Origin: Actinocorallia sp039871655
GTDB taxonomy: Bacteria; Actinomycetota; Actinomycetes; Streptosporangiales; Streptosporangiaceae
NCBI RefSeq assembly: GCF_039871655.1
Contig: NZ_JBDPLZ010000001.1
Location: 986,480-1,050,479 of the forward strand
Direction of reading: 5' to 3'
Length of the DNA: 64,000 nucleotides
This document shows, piece by piece, positions 43,628 through 52,047 of this stretch. Under the pieces are notes generated by a model. The model searched no databases. It was not told the origin of the DNA and saw nothing but the letters and a program-made list of their open reading frames with translations. The position numbers and the translations under genes are program-made. Position 1 is the stretch's first letter, and every line of letters starts with the position of its first letter.

Positions 43628-44857
43628 TCAGTCGCGGGTGCGGCTCGGGGCGGGCGAAGAGGGCGTGGCGGGCAGGTTGTAGACGTTCTCCGGGGTGGCG
43701 ACGCGGGTGACCGCGTTGGCGAACAGCGTGCCCACGTCACGGCCCTTGTGGCTGGTGTCGGTGTTGGTCAGCACGACGAGGGTCGCCCGCCGGGCGGGCA
43801 GGTGGACCACGACGCTCTGGTAGCCGGGCAGCGAGCCGTTGTGCCCGAGCCAGCCGCGGACCTCGAACATGCCGAGGCCGTAACGCAGGCCGGGGAACGG
43901 CTCGTACGGGTCCTTCATCCGCTCGGCCTGGGTCGCGGGCGACAGGAGCGTGCCCGTGGCCAGTGTCTGCGCCCAGCTCCGCATGTCCTCCATCGTGGAG
44001 ATCATGGCCCCGGCGGCCCAGGCCCACGAGGGGTTCCAGCCGGTGGCGTTCGTGAGCCTCCCTCCCGCCGCCTGCCTGGTGTAGCCCTGGGCGTGCGGAC
44101 GGGGGAACTCGGTGCCCCGGGGGAAGAGCGTCCGCCTCAGCCTGGCCGGGACCAGCACCTCCCGCCGGACGAACTCGCGCAGGGGCCTGCCGCCGACCTT
44201 CTCGACCACCAGGCCGAGCAGGATCGTGTTGGTGTTGCTGTACTGGAACTTCTCTCCCGGCTTGAAGACCGCCCGGTGCCCGAAGGAGTAGGCCAGCAGC
44301 TGCCTGGGGGTGAAGGAGCGCTTCGGGTCGGCCAGGACGGCCTTCTGGAATCCGGGGTCGGAGGTATAGGGGTAGAGCCCGCTCTTCATCCCCGCCAGCT
44401 GCCGGAGCGTGATGCGGTCGCCGTTCGGCACACCCGAGACGTACTTGGAGACGGGGTCGTCCAGCCCGAGCCTGCCCTGGTCGGCCAGCCGCAGGAGCGC
44501 GGTGACGGTGAACGTCTTGGTCTCGCTGCCGATCTTCATGAAGAGCCCCGTGGACATCGGGGCCCTGGTGGCCTTGTCCGCCACCCCGAACGCGCGCACA
44601 TAACCGCCGCCGTCCATCCACAGGCCGACGATGACTCCGGGTGCCTTCGTCTCCTTCATCACCCCCTTGACGGCCCGGTCCAGTTTCTCCGACACCCGGG
44701 AGGAGAGGACCCCGGCCTCGGGGCTCACCGTCAGCACTCCGAGCCCGGCGCGTTCGGCCTGCGAGGTGTTCTCGCCGCAGGCCGAGACGGCCAGCGACCC
44801 CGCCAGGCCGAGGGCCGCCACCGCCGGGAAGGCCCTGCACCTGAACCCGAGCGTCAT
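43628..44857 (-). CDS. Class C beta-lactamase-like serine hydrolase lipoprotein
   Basis: 409 residues. Lipoprotein signal MTLGFRCRAFPAVAALGLAG with lipobox LAVSAC (Cys near 27). Penicillin-binding fold motifs: SETK (about residue 111), YSNTN (Tyr-x-Asn) and HNG near the C-terminus. It resembles D-alanyl-D-alanine carboxypeptidases or esterases of the same family. Presumably acts at the outer face of the membrane. GTG 44860 or ATG 44857 could be the start. Confidence 0.9.
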   Translation of the reverse strand: MTLGFRCRAFPAVAALGLAGSLAVSACGENTSQAERAGLGVLTVSPEAGVLSSRVSEKLDRAVKGVMKETKAPGVIVGLWMDGGGYVRAFGVADKATRAPMSTGLFMKIGSETKTFTVTALLRLADQGRLGLDDPVSKYVSGVPNGDRITLRQLAGMKSGLYPYTSDPGFQKAVLADPKRSFTPRQLLAYSFGHRAVFKPGEKFQYSNTNTILLGLVVEKVGGRPLREFVRREVLVPARLRRTLFPRGTEFPRPHAQGYTRQAAGGRLTNATGWNPSWAWAAGAMISTMEDMRSWAQTLATGTLLSPATQAERMKDPYEPFPGLRYGLGMFEVRGWLGHNGSLPGYQSVVVHLPARRATLVVLTNTDTSHKGRDVGTLFANAVTRVATPENVYNLPATPSSPAPSRTRD

Positions 44858-44910
44858 CACAAGCCGCCTCTCCCCGATGATCGGAACGGGATCCCGCTCC
44901 GATCATGAAG

Positions 44911-45978
44911 CTACCCAGGGGAGCGGCCCGCGTACCCCGGGTGATCGGGGTTCTCGTCCGGCCCGTCCGCTCCGTCCGAATCGCAGCCGTCGTTCCGCGA
45001 CGGCAGGTCGTCCTCGTCGAGCGCCCGGGTGTCGCGGAGCTCCACGTAGGGCTCCTCGTCCGCCGGATGCCCCGTGGTGATGGCCCGTCCGCGTTCGAGT
45101 TCGGCGTTGAACTCGGCGCCGAGCAGGATCGCGATGTTGGAGATCCACAGCCAGACCAGGAAGACGATGATCCCGGCGAGGCTCCCGTACGTCTTGTTGT
45201 ACGAGGAGAAGTTCGCGACGTAGAAGGCGAAGCCGGCCGAGGCCGCCAGCCAGAGCAGGATCGCCAGGAGCCCGCCCGGGGTGACCCATCTGAAGCCCTG
45301 CTTGGCGTTGGGTGAGGCCCAGTAGAGCAGGGCGAACAGGAAGCTGACGCCAAGCAGCAGCACGGGCCACTTGACGATGTTGAACGTGGTGACCGCGGCC
45401 GAGCCGAGGCCGATGAGGTCTCCGGCCCGCTGGGCCAGCGGGCCGGAGACCACCACGGCGATCGCGGAGACCGAGAGCAGGACCAGGGTGATCAGTGTGA
45501 CGGCGATCCGGATCGGCAGCGTCTTCCAGATCGGGCGCCCCTCCGGCACGTCGTAGACGACGTTGGAGGCGCGCATGAACGCCGCCACGTACCCCGACGC
45601 CGACCAGATCGCCAGCGCGAGACCGACGAGGGCCACGACGCCGGCGCCCGTCCGGCTCCGCTGGAGCTCGGTGAGGGCGTTGATCAGGATCTGCTTGGCC
45701 GGGCCGGGGGCCAGGTCGCCCAGATTCCCGATCAGCCCCTGGGTGGCCGAGGTGCCGCCCAGGCCGACGAGGGAGATGACCACCAGCATGGCGGGGAAGA
45801 TCGACAGGACCCCGTAGTAGGTGAGGGCGGCCGCCCTGTCACCGAGGTCGTCCTTCTTGAACTCCCCGACGGTGCGCTTCACCGCCGCCCACCAGGACGG
45901 GGCCGGCAGGTCGGTCGGCGTGTCGGGGGCTTCTTCCCCGGCCGCGCCCTCCGTCTGGCTCTTCTGGTTCGTCCGCAT
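44911..45978 (-). CDS. YihY/BrkB family membrane protein
   Basis: 355 residues with six TM helices: LTYYGVLSIFPAMLVVISLV, GVVALVGLALAIWSASGYVA, IRIAVTLITLVLLSVSAIAV, VKWPVLLLGVSFLFALLYWA, LAILLWLAASAGFAFYVANF and IVFLVWLWISNIAILLGAEF. The NKTYGSLAG loop is family-typical. Role uncertain (once called RNase BN; not supported). The C-terminus is acidic. It lies 18 bp after the DUF3618 gene and ends the operon. Confidence 0.93.
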   Translation of the reverse strand: MRTNQKSQTEGAAGEEAPDTPTDLPAPSWWAAVKRTVGEFKKDDLGDRAAALTYYGVLSIFPAMLVVISLVGLGGTSATQGLIGNLGDLAPGPAKQILINALTELQRSRTGAGVVALVGLALAIWSASGYVAAFMRASNVVYDVPEGRPIWKTLPIRIAVTLITLVLLSVSAIAVVVSGPLAQRAGDLIGLGSAAVTTFNIVKWPVLLLGVSFLFALLYWASPNAKQGFRWVTPGGLLAILLWLAASAGFAFYVANFSSYNKTYGSLAGIIVFLVWLWISNIAILLGAEFNAELERGRAITTGHPADEEPYVELRDTRALDEDDLPSRNDGCDSDGADGPDENPDHPGYAGRSPG

Positions 45979-45996
45979 CGTCGGCCCCGTGTCCGC

Positions 45997-46653
45997 TCAG
46001 CTCCCGGCGGGCATGCGCCGGGCGGCCCGGCGCAGGATGGTCAGGACGAGCAGGGTGCCGAGCGCCGCGCCGGCGCCCTCGGCGCGGGGCCTGGCCTCCG
46101 GCGCCGCGGCGGCCTGCCGCGCCCTCTCCATCGTCCGGACGGTGACGTCGCTGGTGACGATCGTGTTGACGGCCTGCCCGACGGGGCCCTTGGCCCGCGC
46201 CGCGGCCTCCCGCACCGCCCACACCGTCCTGGCCCACGGGGTCCTGGGACGGCGGCGGCGCCGCTGCCACGTCCAGACCGCGACGCCGGCGGCGGCGACG
46301 CCCGCGGCGGCCGCGGCCCCGCCCTTCATCTTGGGCGCGTTCTCGGGATCGGTGACGGTCCGGCGGGCCTGCGTGCCGAGCTCCTCCGCCCTGCCGCGCA
46401 CGGTCTGCAGCCGTTCCCGCGCCGTGGCCTTGGCCTGGCGGGCCCGCTCCTGGGCGCGCCCCTTCACGTCCGTCTTGGCGACCAGCGCGTCCACGGTGTC
46501 GCCGAGTTCCCTGCGGGTCTGCTCGATTCCCTCGCGCAGCTGCGTCACGTTCTCGGCGCCGGTGTCCTCCTGGGTGCCGAGCGCCGTCGCGCCCGACCGC
46601 GTCGTGTCCCCCGCCGCGATGGGCGCGCTTGCGTTGTCCCCCGGGTGAGTCAT
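45997..46653 (-). CDS. DUF3618 domain protein
   Basis: 218 residues. The DUF3618 signature LREGIEQTRRELGDTVDALV lies near residue 45, followed by a basic helix (ARQAKATARERLQTVRGR) and a small TM helix (AAAAAGVAAAGVAVWTW). The second half is Ala/Arg-rich with a C-terminal GAALGTLLVLTILRRA helix. Function unknown; often encoded next to a holin-like protein, as here. Its ATG overlaps the stop of the preceding gene by 4 nt. Confidence 0.88.
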   Translation of the reverse strand: MTHPGDNASAPIAAGDTTRSGATALGTQEDTGAENVTQLREGIEQTRRELGDTVDALVAKTDVKGRAQERARQAKATARERLQTVRGRAEELGTQARRTVTDPENAPKMKGGAAAAAGVAAAGVAVWTWQRRRRRPRTPWARTVWAVREAAARAKGPVGQAVNTIVTSDVTVRTMERARQAAAAPEARPRAEGAGAALGTLLVLTILRRAARRMPAGS

Positions 46654-47093
46654 CGGTGTGCTCTCTCCTTGATCTCGTTGATGTCCTCGCGGGTGCTGGC
46701 GACCGCCCGGTCCGGGACCGGCGGGGCGGCCTCGGCCACCTGCTTGCGCCCGCGCATGCCGACCACCGCGGCCACGGCCAGCAGGACCGCCGCGACGATG
46801 AGCGCCGCGGCCCACAGCGGCAGCACCAGGTCGAGCGCCGCGATCGCCGCGACGAGCAGCGCCGCGATCCCGTAGCCGGCGAGGACGCCGGCGCCGCCGA
46901 CCATCCCGGCCCCGATCCCGGCGCGCTTGCCCTTGTCCTTCATCTCCAGCGCGGCCAGCCGGATCTCCGCGCGCACCAGGTCCGAGACCTGGTCGGTGGC
47001 CCGCTGGATCAGTTCGCCGACCCCGGGCTCCTCCTGCCGCTCCTCCGGCCAGGCCCACGCGCCTGCGGCCCTGTGCTGGGTCCTCTCGGTCAT
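46650..47093 (-). CDS. Phage holin superfamily-like (Phage_holin_3_6) membrane protein
   Basis: 147 residues: GVGELIQRATDQVSDLVRAE is the cytosolic helix typical of this actinobacterial family, followed by two TM hairpins (AGVLAGYGIAALLVAAIAAL, LWAAALIVAAVLLAVAAVVG). Not a true phage gene; the family is chromosomal. ATG 47093 has GAGATG-type pairing upstream. First gene of the holin-like/DUF3618/BrkB operon. Confidence 0.88.
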   Translation of the reverse strand: MTERTQHRAAGAWAWPEERQEEPGVGELIQRATDQVSDLVRAEIRLAALEMKDKGKRAGIGAGMVGGAGVLAGYGIAALLVAAIAALDLVLPLWAAALIVAAVLLAVAAVVGMRGRKQVAEAAPPVPDRAVASTREDINEIKERAHR

Positions 47094-47325
47094 CTCTCCT
47101 CGCCTCCCCCTGACGATCGGCGGCCGCCTGAACGAGAACGGCCGCACATCAGCCGTTCCCGTTCAGCGCCCGGCAAACCAGCACACCCAAAATTCCCCGT
47201 ATGTTTCGCATTACAGGACGCTGAGGTTTAAATCGCCCATCGCAGAGGCCCACCCGGGTCGCGCGGGTGCACGACCGGCTGCGCCCGGTGACGGGAAAAG
47301 GGCTCCCGATAAGGTGCCGAATCGG

Positions 47326-47342
47326 GGAAACCGCGTTTCCCT
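47326..47342. promoter_or_regulatory. Inverted repeat before the Asp/Glu racemase-family gene
   Basis: GGGAAAC-CGC-GTTTCCC, 7-bp arms, 26 bp before the TTG start at 47368. It could be a repressor site or an attenuator stem. The remaining 230 bp of this gap (47094-47325) show no gene. Confidence 0.4.
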
Positions 47343-47367
47343 CCCGCCGGACGCACCAGGAGATCTT

Positions 47368-48111
47368 TTGACGAACGCAGTAGGGCCTCGCGCCGTCTTC
47401 GGGGTCATCGTGCCCAGCACCAACACCGTCGTCGAGCACGACTACTGGAAGGCCGGCGTCGACGGCGTCGCCTACCGGGCCGGATCGATGCACATCCCGA
47501 ACCCCGTCATGGGCGACGACGCGGACTTCCAGGCACTACTCGGGCAGATCCGCGCGTCCATCGACACCGCCGTGCGGGACGTCCTGACGGCCGAGCCCGA
47601 CCGCATGGTGATGGGCATGTCCGCGGAGACGTTCTGGGGCGGCGTCGAAGGCAACGCCTCCTTCGAACGGCGGCTCCGCGAACGCACCGGACTCCCCGTC
47701 ACGACGGGCGCGAGCGCCTGCCGGGCCGCCCTCCGGGAACTGAGATGCCGCCGGATCTCGGTGTTCTCCCCCTACCAGCCCATCGCGGACAAGGAGGTCG
47801 GCCGGTTCTTCACCGAGGCCGGTTTCGACGTCGCCGCCATCACCGGGCTGCGCTGCCCCACCGCGATGGACATCGCCCGCGTCCCCGACGAACGCCTGCG
47901 CGAGGTCGTCGCCGAACTCGACGGGCCCGACGTCGAGGCGATCGTCCAGGTCGGAACGAACCTGTCCTTCGTCGCGCTCGCCGAGCGGCTGGAGGCCGAA
48001 CTCGGCAAGCCCGTCGTCGCCATCAACGCCGCGACGTTGTGGCACGCACTGCGCGAACACGGAATCGACGACCGCGTCGAAGGCCACGGGAGCCTGCTCC
48101 GCGAGCACTGA
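47368..48111 (+). CDS. Maleate isomerase/arylmalonate decarboxylase-like protein
   Basis: 247 residues, TTG start with AGGAG 6 nt upstream. Asp/Glu racemase superfamily features: VFGVIVPSTNTVVEHDYWKA, MGMSAETFWGGVEGNASFER, TTGASACRAALREL, RISVFSPYQPIADKEVGRFF and AIVQVGTNLSFVALAERLE. Maleate isomerases use a pair of Cys; here the two positions appear as Ser (MGMSAE) and Gly-Thr (QVGTNL), so catalysis may differ. It ends 1 bp before the convergent uppP gene. No operon partners. Confidence 0.82.
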   Translation: MTNAVGPRAVFGVIVPSTNTVVEHDYWKAGVDGVAYRAGSMHIPNPVMGDDADFQALLGQIRASIDTAVRDVLTAEPDRMVMGMSAETFWGGVEGNASFERRLRERTGLPVTTGASACRAALRELRCRRISVFSPYQPIADKEVGRFFTEAGFDVAAITGLRCPTAMDIARVPDERLREVVAELDGPDVEAIVQVGTNLSFVALAERLEAELGKPVVAINAATLWHALREHGIDDRVEGHGSLLREH

Positions 48112-48112
48112 C

Positions 48113-48955
48113 TCAGCCGATGCCCCCCGCGTCCGGGCTGAGCGCGCCGGAGAACAGCAGGCCGAGGATGAGCAGGCCGAGCGCCACCCGGTAGACCACG
48201 AACGGCGTGAACGTGTGGGTGGAGATGTACTTGAGGAACCAGGCGATGGCCGCGTAGCCCACCACGAAGGCGATGGCCGTGGCCAGCAGCGTCGGCCCCC
48301 AGGAGGGCGCCGGGCCCTCACCGATCTTGAACAGCTCCAGCACGCCCGAGGCCAGCACCGCCGGAATCGCCAGCAGGAACGAGAACCGCGCCGCGGCCTC
48401 CCGCTCGTACCCGAGCAGGAGGCCGGCGCTGATCGTCCCGCCGGAGCGGGAGACGCCCGGGATGAGCGCCAGCGACTGCGCGAAGCCGTAGCCGAGCGCG
48501 TGCGGGAACGTCAGCTCGGTGATCTTCCTGGCCCGGCGCCCGGCCAGCGACCGGTCCGCCACCGCGAGGACGAGACCGAAGACGATCAGCGTGGTCGCGA
48601 TGACCCGCAGGTCCCGCAGCGAGGTCTCGATGGTGTGCTGGAAGGTCACGCCCAGGACGCAGATCGGCAGCGACCCGACGATGACGAACCACCCCATCCG
48701 GGCGTTCGGGTCGCTCCGCCGTTCCTTCACGAACAGGGACGTCGTCCAGGCCCCGATGATCGACGCGATGTCCTTGCGGAAGTAGATGAGCACCGCCGAC
48801 TCGGTCCCGAGCTGGGTGACGGCCGTGAACGCCGCGCCCGGATCCTTCCAGCCCGCCAGCGCGGAGAAGACCCGCAGGTGGGCGCTGGAGGAGATCGGCA
48901 GGAACTCGGTGAGTCCCTGCAGCAGTCCGAGGACGACAGCTTCAAACCAGGACAT
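48113..48955 (-). CDS. uppP: Undecaprenyl-diphosphate phosphatase (BacA/UppP)
   Basis: 280 residues, about eight TM helices. The two BacA signatures are visible: VLGLLQGLTEFLPISSSAHL and IPGVSRSGGTISAGLL. The enzyme recycles undecaprenyl diphosphate to the monophosphate for peptidoglycan synthesis and gives bacitracin resistance when overexpressed. The start at 48955 (MSWFEAVVLGLLQG) is favoured by the position of TM1; a longer form starts at 49000. Confidence 0.96.
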   Translation of the reverse strand: MSWFEAVVLGLLQGLTEFLPISSSAHLRVFSALAGWKDPGAAFTAVTQLGTESAVLIYFRKDIASIIGAWTTSLFVKERRSDPNARMGWFVIVGSLPICVLGVTFQHTIETSLRDLRVIATTLIVFGLVLAVADRSLAGRRARKITELTFPHALGYGFAQSLALIPGVSRSGGTISAGLLLGYEREAAARFSFLLAIPAVLASGVLELFKIGEGPAPSWGPTLLATAIAFVVGYAAIAWFLKYISTHTFTPFVVYRVALGLLILGLLFSGALSPDAGGIG

Positions 48956-49081
48956 GAACGACGTGCTCCCCCACCAGGACCGATCCCCGCCCCCGGGCAC
49001 CGGACCCGGCGAGATAACCCGGAACCGTATCTCCAGAAAGGTGCACAGACGGTGTACGGCGCCTTATCGGCACATGTACGG

Positions 49082-49273
49082 ATGACGACAGTCCGCCCCC
49101 GGCCCGTTGACAGAGGCATATCGTTTTTCGATACCTCGGCCGCCGCCGCCCTGTGCCGCGAGCTCGGCTGCCAACCCGGCGACCTGCTGAGCTTCAAGGA
49201 CGACCGAAGACGATCAGTGTGGTCCGTCCGAGTCCTCGCGACACGTGACATTAGTGTGCGACGCACACTATAG
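49082..49273 (+). pseudogene. YozG-like XRE fragment
   Basis: 63 codons. The stretch FFDTSAAAALCRELGCQPGD, then LLSFKDD, resembles the last two helices of YozG-type HTH proteins (LCxxLxCQPGDLLE). The DNA-binding N-terminal helices are missing. The reading runs through the PadR promoter, so it is probably not expressed. Confidence 0.35.
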
Positions 49274-49274
49274 T
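49245..49274 (+). promoter_or_regulatory. Promoter and operator of the PadR operon
   Basis: GTGACA (49245-49250), 18-nt spacer, TATAGT (49269-49274), then 7 nt to GTG 49282, a leaderless layout. Inside lies the perfect palindrome TAGTGTGC-GAC-GCACACTA (49252-49270), filling the spacer and -10 element. Binding by PadR would block transcription; autoregulation is typical of this family. Confidence 0.7.
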
Positions 49275-49281
49275 GCTGCTC

Positions 49282-49620
49282 GTGTCCTCAGAAGAACTGA
49301 TCAACGGCCAGGCCCAGGAGCTGCGCCGCGGCACCGTCGTGCTGGCCTGCCTGTCGCTGCTCGAGGAGCCGCAGTACGGCTACGCGCTCCTGGAGACGCT
49401 GAACGACGCAGGGGTCACCGTCGACGGCAACACCCTCTACCCGCTGCTGCGCAGGCTGGAGAAGCAGGGACTGCTCACCAGCGAGTGGAACACCGACGAG
49501 GCCCGGCCGCGGAAGTTCTACCGGGTCAGTCCCGAAGGCTCCCTGGTGCGCGCCGGACTGGTCCGCGAATGGCGTGACCTCGTCGCCTCGATCTCACGAC
49601 TGACCAAGGAGAAGCATTGA
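49282..49620 (+). CDS. PadR family transcriptional regulator
   Basis: 112 residues, winged helix: RGTVVLACLSLLEEPQYGYA, GVTVDGNTLYPLLRRLEKQG, LTSEWNTDEARPRKFYRVSP. It is short, lacking the long C-terminal dimer helix of PadR-s2 proteins. GTG 49282 is the likely start because of the leaderless promoter; GTG 49273 is an alternative. It overlaps the downstream membrane-protein gene by 4 nt and probably represses the operon. Confidence 0.93.
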   Translation: MSSEELINGQAQELRRGTVVLACLSLLEEPQYGYALLETLNDAGVTVDGNTLYPLLRRLEKQGLLTSEWNTDEARPRKFYRVSPEGSLVRAGLVREWRDLVASISRLTKEKH

Positions 49621-50558
49621 GCGCGAACACGCTGACCGAGCGCTACGTACACGAGGTCGTCCGGCGGATCCCGGCCGACCAGCGCGACGACGTCGCCGAC
49701 GAACTGCGCGCCGCGATCGCCGACACCGTCGAAGCGCGCGAAGCGCAGGAACCCGCCTCGGCCGAGCGCGAGGTCCTCACCGAGATGGGCGACCCGATCC
49801 GGCTCGCCGCCCGCTACACCGGCCGTCCGCTCTCGCTGGTCGGGCCCGAGTACTACCCGTCCTACGTCCGGCTGCTGAAGATCCTGCTGTCCGCCGTGCT
49901 GCCGGTGGTCGCCGCCGCTTCCGTGGTGGCCGACGTCCTCGACGGCGGCGACATCGTCTCGGTGCTCGCCGGAGGCATCGGCGCGGTGATCACCGTCGGC
50001 ACCCAGATGTTCGCCTGGCTCACCATCGTGTTCGTCCTGGTGGAGCGGTCGCGCACTCTCGAACGCTCGGTCCACGGCCCCGACGCCTGGACCCCCGACG
50101 ACCTGCCCGACCTTCCCCGGCCGGGCAGGCAGGACGCGGCGGCCTACGCCTCGGCGGCCTGGAACACGCTGCTGCTCGCACTGATCGTCTGGCAGCACGT
50201 CGCCGAGCCCTACCGGACCGACCGCGGCGGGATCCCCGTGCTCGACCCCGCCCTGTGGTCGGGCTGGATCTGGCCGATCCTCGCCGGCCTCGCGGGCGTC
50301 GTGACCTTCGAGCTGGTCCGCGCCGCCGTGCACCGGTGGACCGTCCCGCTGGCCGCCGGCTGCGCCGTCGCCGAAGCGCTGTTCGCACTCCCGCTGGCCT
50401 GGGTCCTCTACCAGCACATGTTCTTCAACCCCGAGTTCCTGGCCGCCGTCAACGACGGCTGGACCGTCCCGGACTCCTTCTACACGATCGCGATGCTGGG
50501 CGTGCTCGCCGTGAGCGCGATCGACGCGGTCAAGCGTTTCCGCGAAGCCCTCGACTGA
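49617..50558 (+). CDS. HAAS-type/permease-prefix multipass membrane protein
   Basis: 313 residues, TTG start overlapping the PadR stop. The N-terminal HAAS helix domain (TERYVHEVVRRIPADQRDDV, ADELRAAIADTVE) is the usual partner of PadR regulators. Six or seven TM helices follow: LLKILLSAVLPVVAAASVVA, ITVGTQMFAWLTIVFVLVER, NTLLLALIVWQHVA, WPILAGLAGVVTFELVRA, LAAGCAVAEALFALPLAWVL. A membrane-stress sensor is likely; the signal is unknown. Confidence 0.88.
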   Translation: MSANTLTERYVHEVVRRIPADQRDDVADELRAAIADTVEAREAQEPASAEREVLTEMGDPIRLAARYTGRPLSLVGPEYYPSYVRLLKILLSAVLPVVAAASVVADVLDGGDIVSVLAGGIGAVITVGTQMFAWLTIVFVLVERSRTLERSVHGPDAWTPDDLPDLPRPGRQDAAAYASAAWNTLLLALIVWQHVAEPYRTDRGGIPVLDPALWSGWIWPILAGLAGVVTFELVRAAVHRWTVPLAAGCAVAEALFALPLAWVLYQHMFFNPEFLAAVNDGWTVPDSFYTIAMLGVLAVSAIDAVKRFREALD

Positions 50559-50561
50559 GCG

Positions 50562-51290
50562 TCACCCGCGTGCTCCCCCCTCGCGGGACTCCATGTCGAG
50601 ATAACGGGCGAGCCGGGCCGAGGCCCTCAACATCGAGGAACTCCGCCTGGCGATCCCGGAACGCCAGTCTTCGAGGGTCGACTCCAGCGCTTCGACGCTT
50701 CCGGCGTTGCGCACCTGCTCGATCGCCGAAGCGATCCGTTCCAGCGGATAGCCGCCCCGCCGAAGCTGGTGAGCGAGGTGCGCGTCCCTCACCGCGGCGG
50801 CCGGGTAGGCGCGGTAACCGGTGACGGCATCCCGTTCCGGGCGGACTATCCCGGCTTTCTCCCACTTCCGGAGCGTCGCGGGCCGAAGCCCCAGCCGCCG
50901 GGCGAGGGACCCGATGTGCACCTCGCCCCTCATCAGCTCGGGAACGTCCTGCGAGGTGAGGTCGCCCAGCGCCCGTGTGACGGCGTCGAGGGTCTGCCGG
51001 TCGCGGAGAAGCCCGGCGTGGCTCTGGTCGATCAGCCTGAAGACCATCTCCAGATCCCCCTGGTTCGCCGCCCTCATGATGTCGGTCGCGACCTGGTGCC
51101 CGTGCCCGGGAACGAGTGCGATGAACGTCCGGAGGGCCTGCGCGTGCTCCGGCCCGTACAGCCGGTAGCCGTGAGGGCTCCGCTCCGCCGCCGGCAGGAT
51201 CCCGGCCTGTTCGTAGTTCCTGACGGCCTGCGTGGAAATCCCGTGTTCCCGGGCCAGGTCAACGGGTCGAAGTCCCAAGTCGTCCTCCAT
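50562..51290 (-). CDS. MerR-family regulator with two HTH units (TioE-like)
   Basis: 242 residues. HTH 1 (about 5-70): LRPVDLAREHGISTQAVRNY, EQAGILPAAERSPHGYRLYG. A second MerR-like HTH (about 120-180): VHIGSLARRLGLRPATLRKW, EKAGIVRPERDAVTGYRAYP. The last 60 residues are a coiled coil (LERIASAIEQVRNAGSVEAL). Such double-HTH proteins resemble TioE-type MerR regulators. It is convergent with the HAAS gene (3-bp gap). Its target is not apparent. Confidence 0.87.
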   Translation of the reverse strand: MEDDLGLRPVDLAREHGISTQAVRNYEQAGILPAAERSPHGYRLYGPEHAQALRTFIALVPGHGHQVATDIMRAANQGDLEMVFRLIDQSHAGLLRDRQTLDAVTRALGDLTSQDVPELMRGEVHIGSLARRLGLRPATLRKWEKAGIVRPERDAVTGYRAYPAAAVRDAHLAHQLRRGGYPLERIASAIEQVRNAGSVEALESTLEDWRSGIARRSSSMLRASARLARYLDMESREGGARG

Positions 51291-51354
51291 GAGTCTCAAT
51301 GAAGGTCCAACCATACGGTCGAAGGCATGGAGAGTCAGAGCCTGCCGGGGAGGG

Positions 51355-51510
51355 TCAGGCCGGCGGGCCCGGGCGGAAAGGGAGGGACTGGAAACGACGG
51401 ACGAAGTGGCCCGAGGCGAAGACGCCGCGGGCGGTGTCCACCTCGAAACGCGGGTAGCGGGACAGGAGCTCTTCCAGGACCACGCGGGCCTGGAGACGTG
51501 CCGACGACGC
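51355..51510 (-). pseudogene. Cytochrome P450 C-terminal stub
   Basis: About 48 codons and a TGA: ARLQARVVLEELLSRYPRFE, VDTARGVFASGHFVRRFQSL, PFRPGP. This is the end of bacterial P450s (helix L: ARxEARVxLEELLxRxPxF; C-terminus: VRGFxSLPxR). The heme-Cys loop and everything before it are absent. The right end abuts the stop of the GNAT gene at 51514. Confidence 0.7.
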
Positions 51511-51513
51511 CGC

Positions 51514-52047
51514 CTACCGCTGGGAACCCCGGACCTGCAGGTCCTTGTAGTAGTAGCTGGTCGATCTGAGGTCTCCGGCCGGGCCCGCCGTGGCGTCCGG
51601 CAGCACGCCGTACTCCGTCCACCCTTGCCGCCGGTACAGCCGCTCCGCGGGGCTCGCGGTCTCGACGTCCAGGAGCAGCAGGGTGCGGCCGAGCACTGCC
51701 GCGGCGTCCTCCGCCGTGCTGAGCAGGGCACGGGCCAGCCCTCGCCCGCGGGCACGCCGGTGCACCACCAGTTTGGCCACCTCCGCCCGGTGCGCGCGGC
51801 TCGGCGTCCCGTCCAGCCGCAACTGCACGGTCCCGTCGATCCGCCCGCCGGAGCGGGCGGCCCACAGGAGCAGGCGTCCCCCGGCCAGGTCGGGTTCCAA
51901 CGCCGTCCACCAGGCGGCGAGCTCAGCCGGACCCGTCTTCGCGCGGAACCCGATGGACGCGTCGTCCGCCACCGCGTCGGCGAGCAGAGCGGCGAGCTCG
52001 CCGACGCACCCGGCCAGCCCACCGGCGTCCACCCGGGAGATCTTCAT
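51514..52047 (-). CDS. GNAT N-acetyltransferase
   Basis: 177 residues. Acetyl-CoA binding motif VVHRRARGRGLARALLSTAE (about 95-115), VETASPAERLYRRQGWTEYG for motif B and a final LRSTSYYYKDL strand. MKISRVDAGGLAGCVGELAA is the N-terminal helix. GGAGGGG lies about 8 nt before the ATG. The acceptor is unknown. Downstream on the same strand is the P450 stub. Confidence 0.9.
   Translation of the reverse strand: MKISRVDAGGLAGCVGELAALLADAVADDASIGFRAKTGPAELAAWWTALEPDLAGGRLLLWAARSGGRIDGTVQLRLDGTPSRAHRAEVAKLVVHRRARGRGLARALLSTAEDAAAVLGRTLLLLDVETASPAERLYRRQGWTEYGVLPDATAGPAGDLRSTSYYYKDLQVRGSQR

Noticed and set aside
44911..45978. RNase BN
   Set aside because: The old name for YihY proteins; the sequence is a six-TM membrane protein without nuclease residues.
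46650..47093. Prophage, suggested by a holin-like name
   Set aside because: The family is a common chromosomal actinobacterial membrane protein and no other phage genes are nearby.
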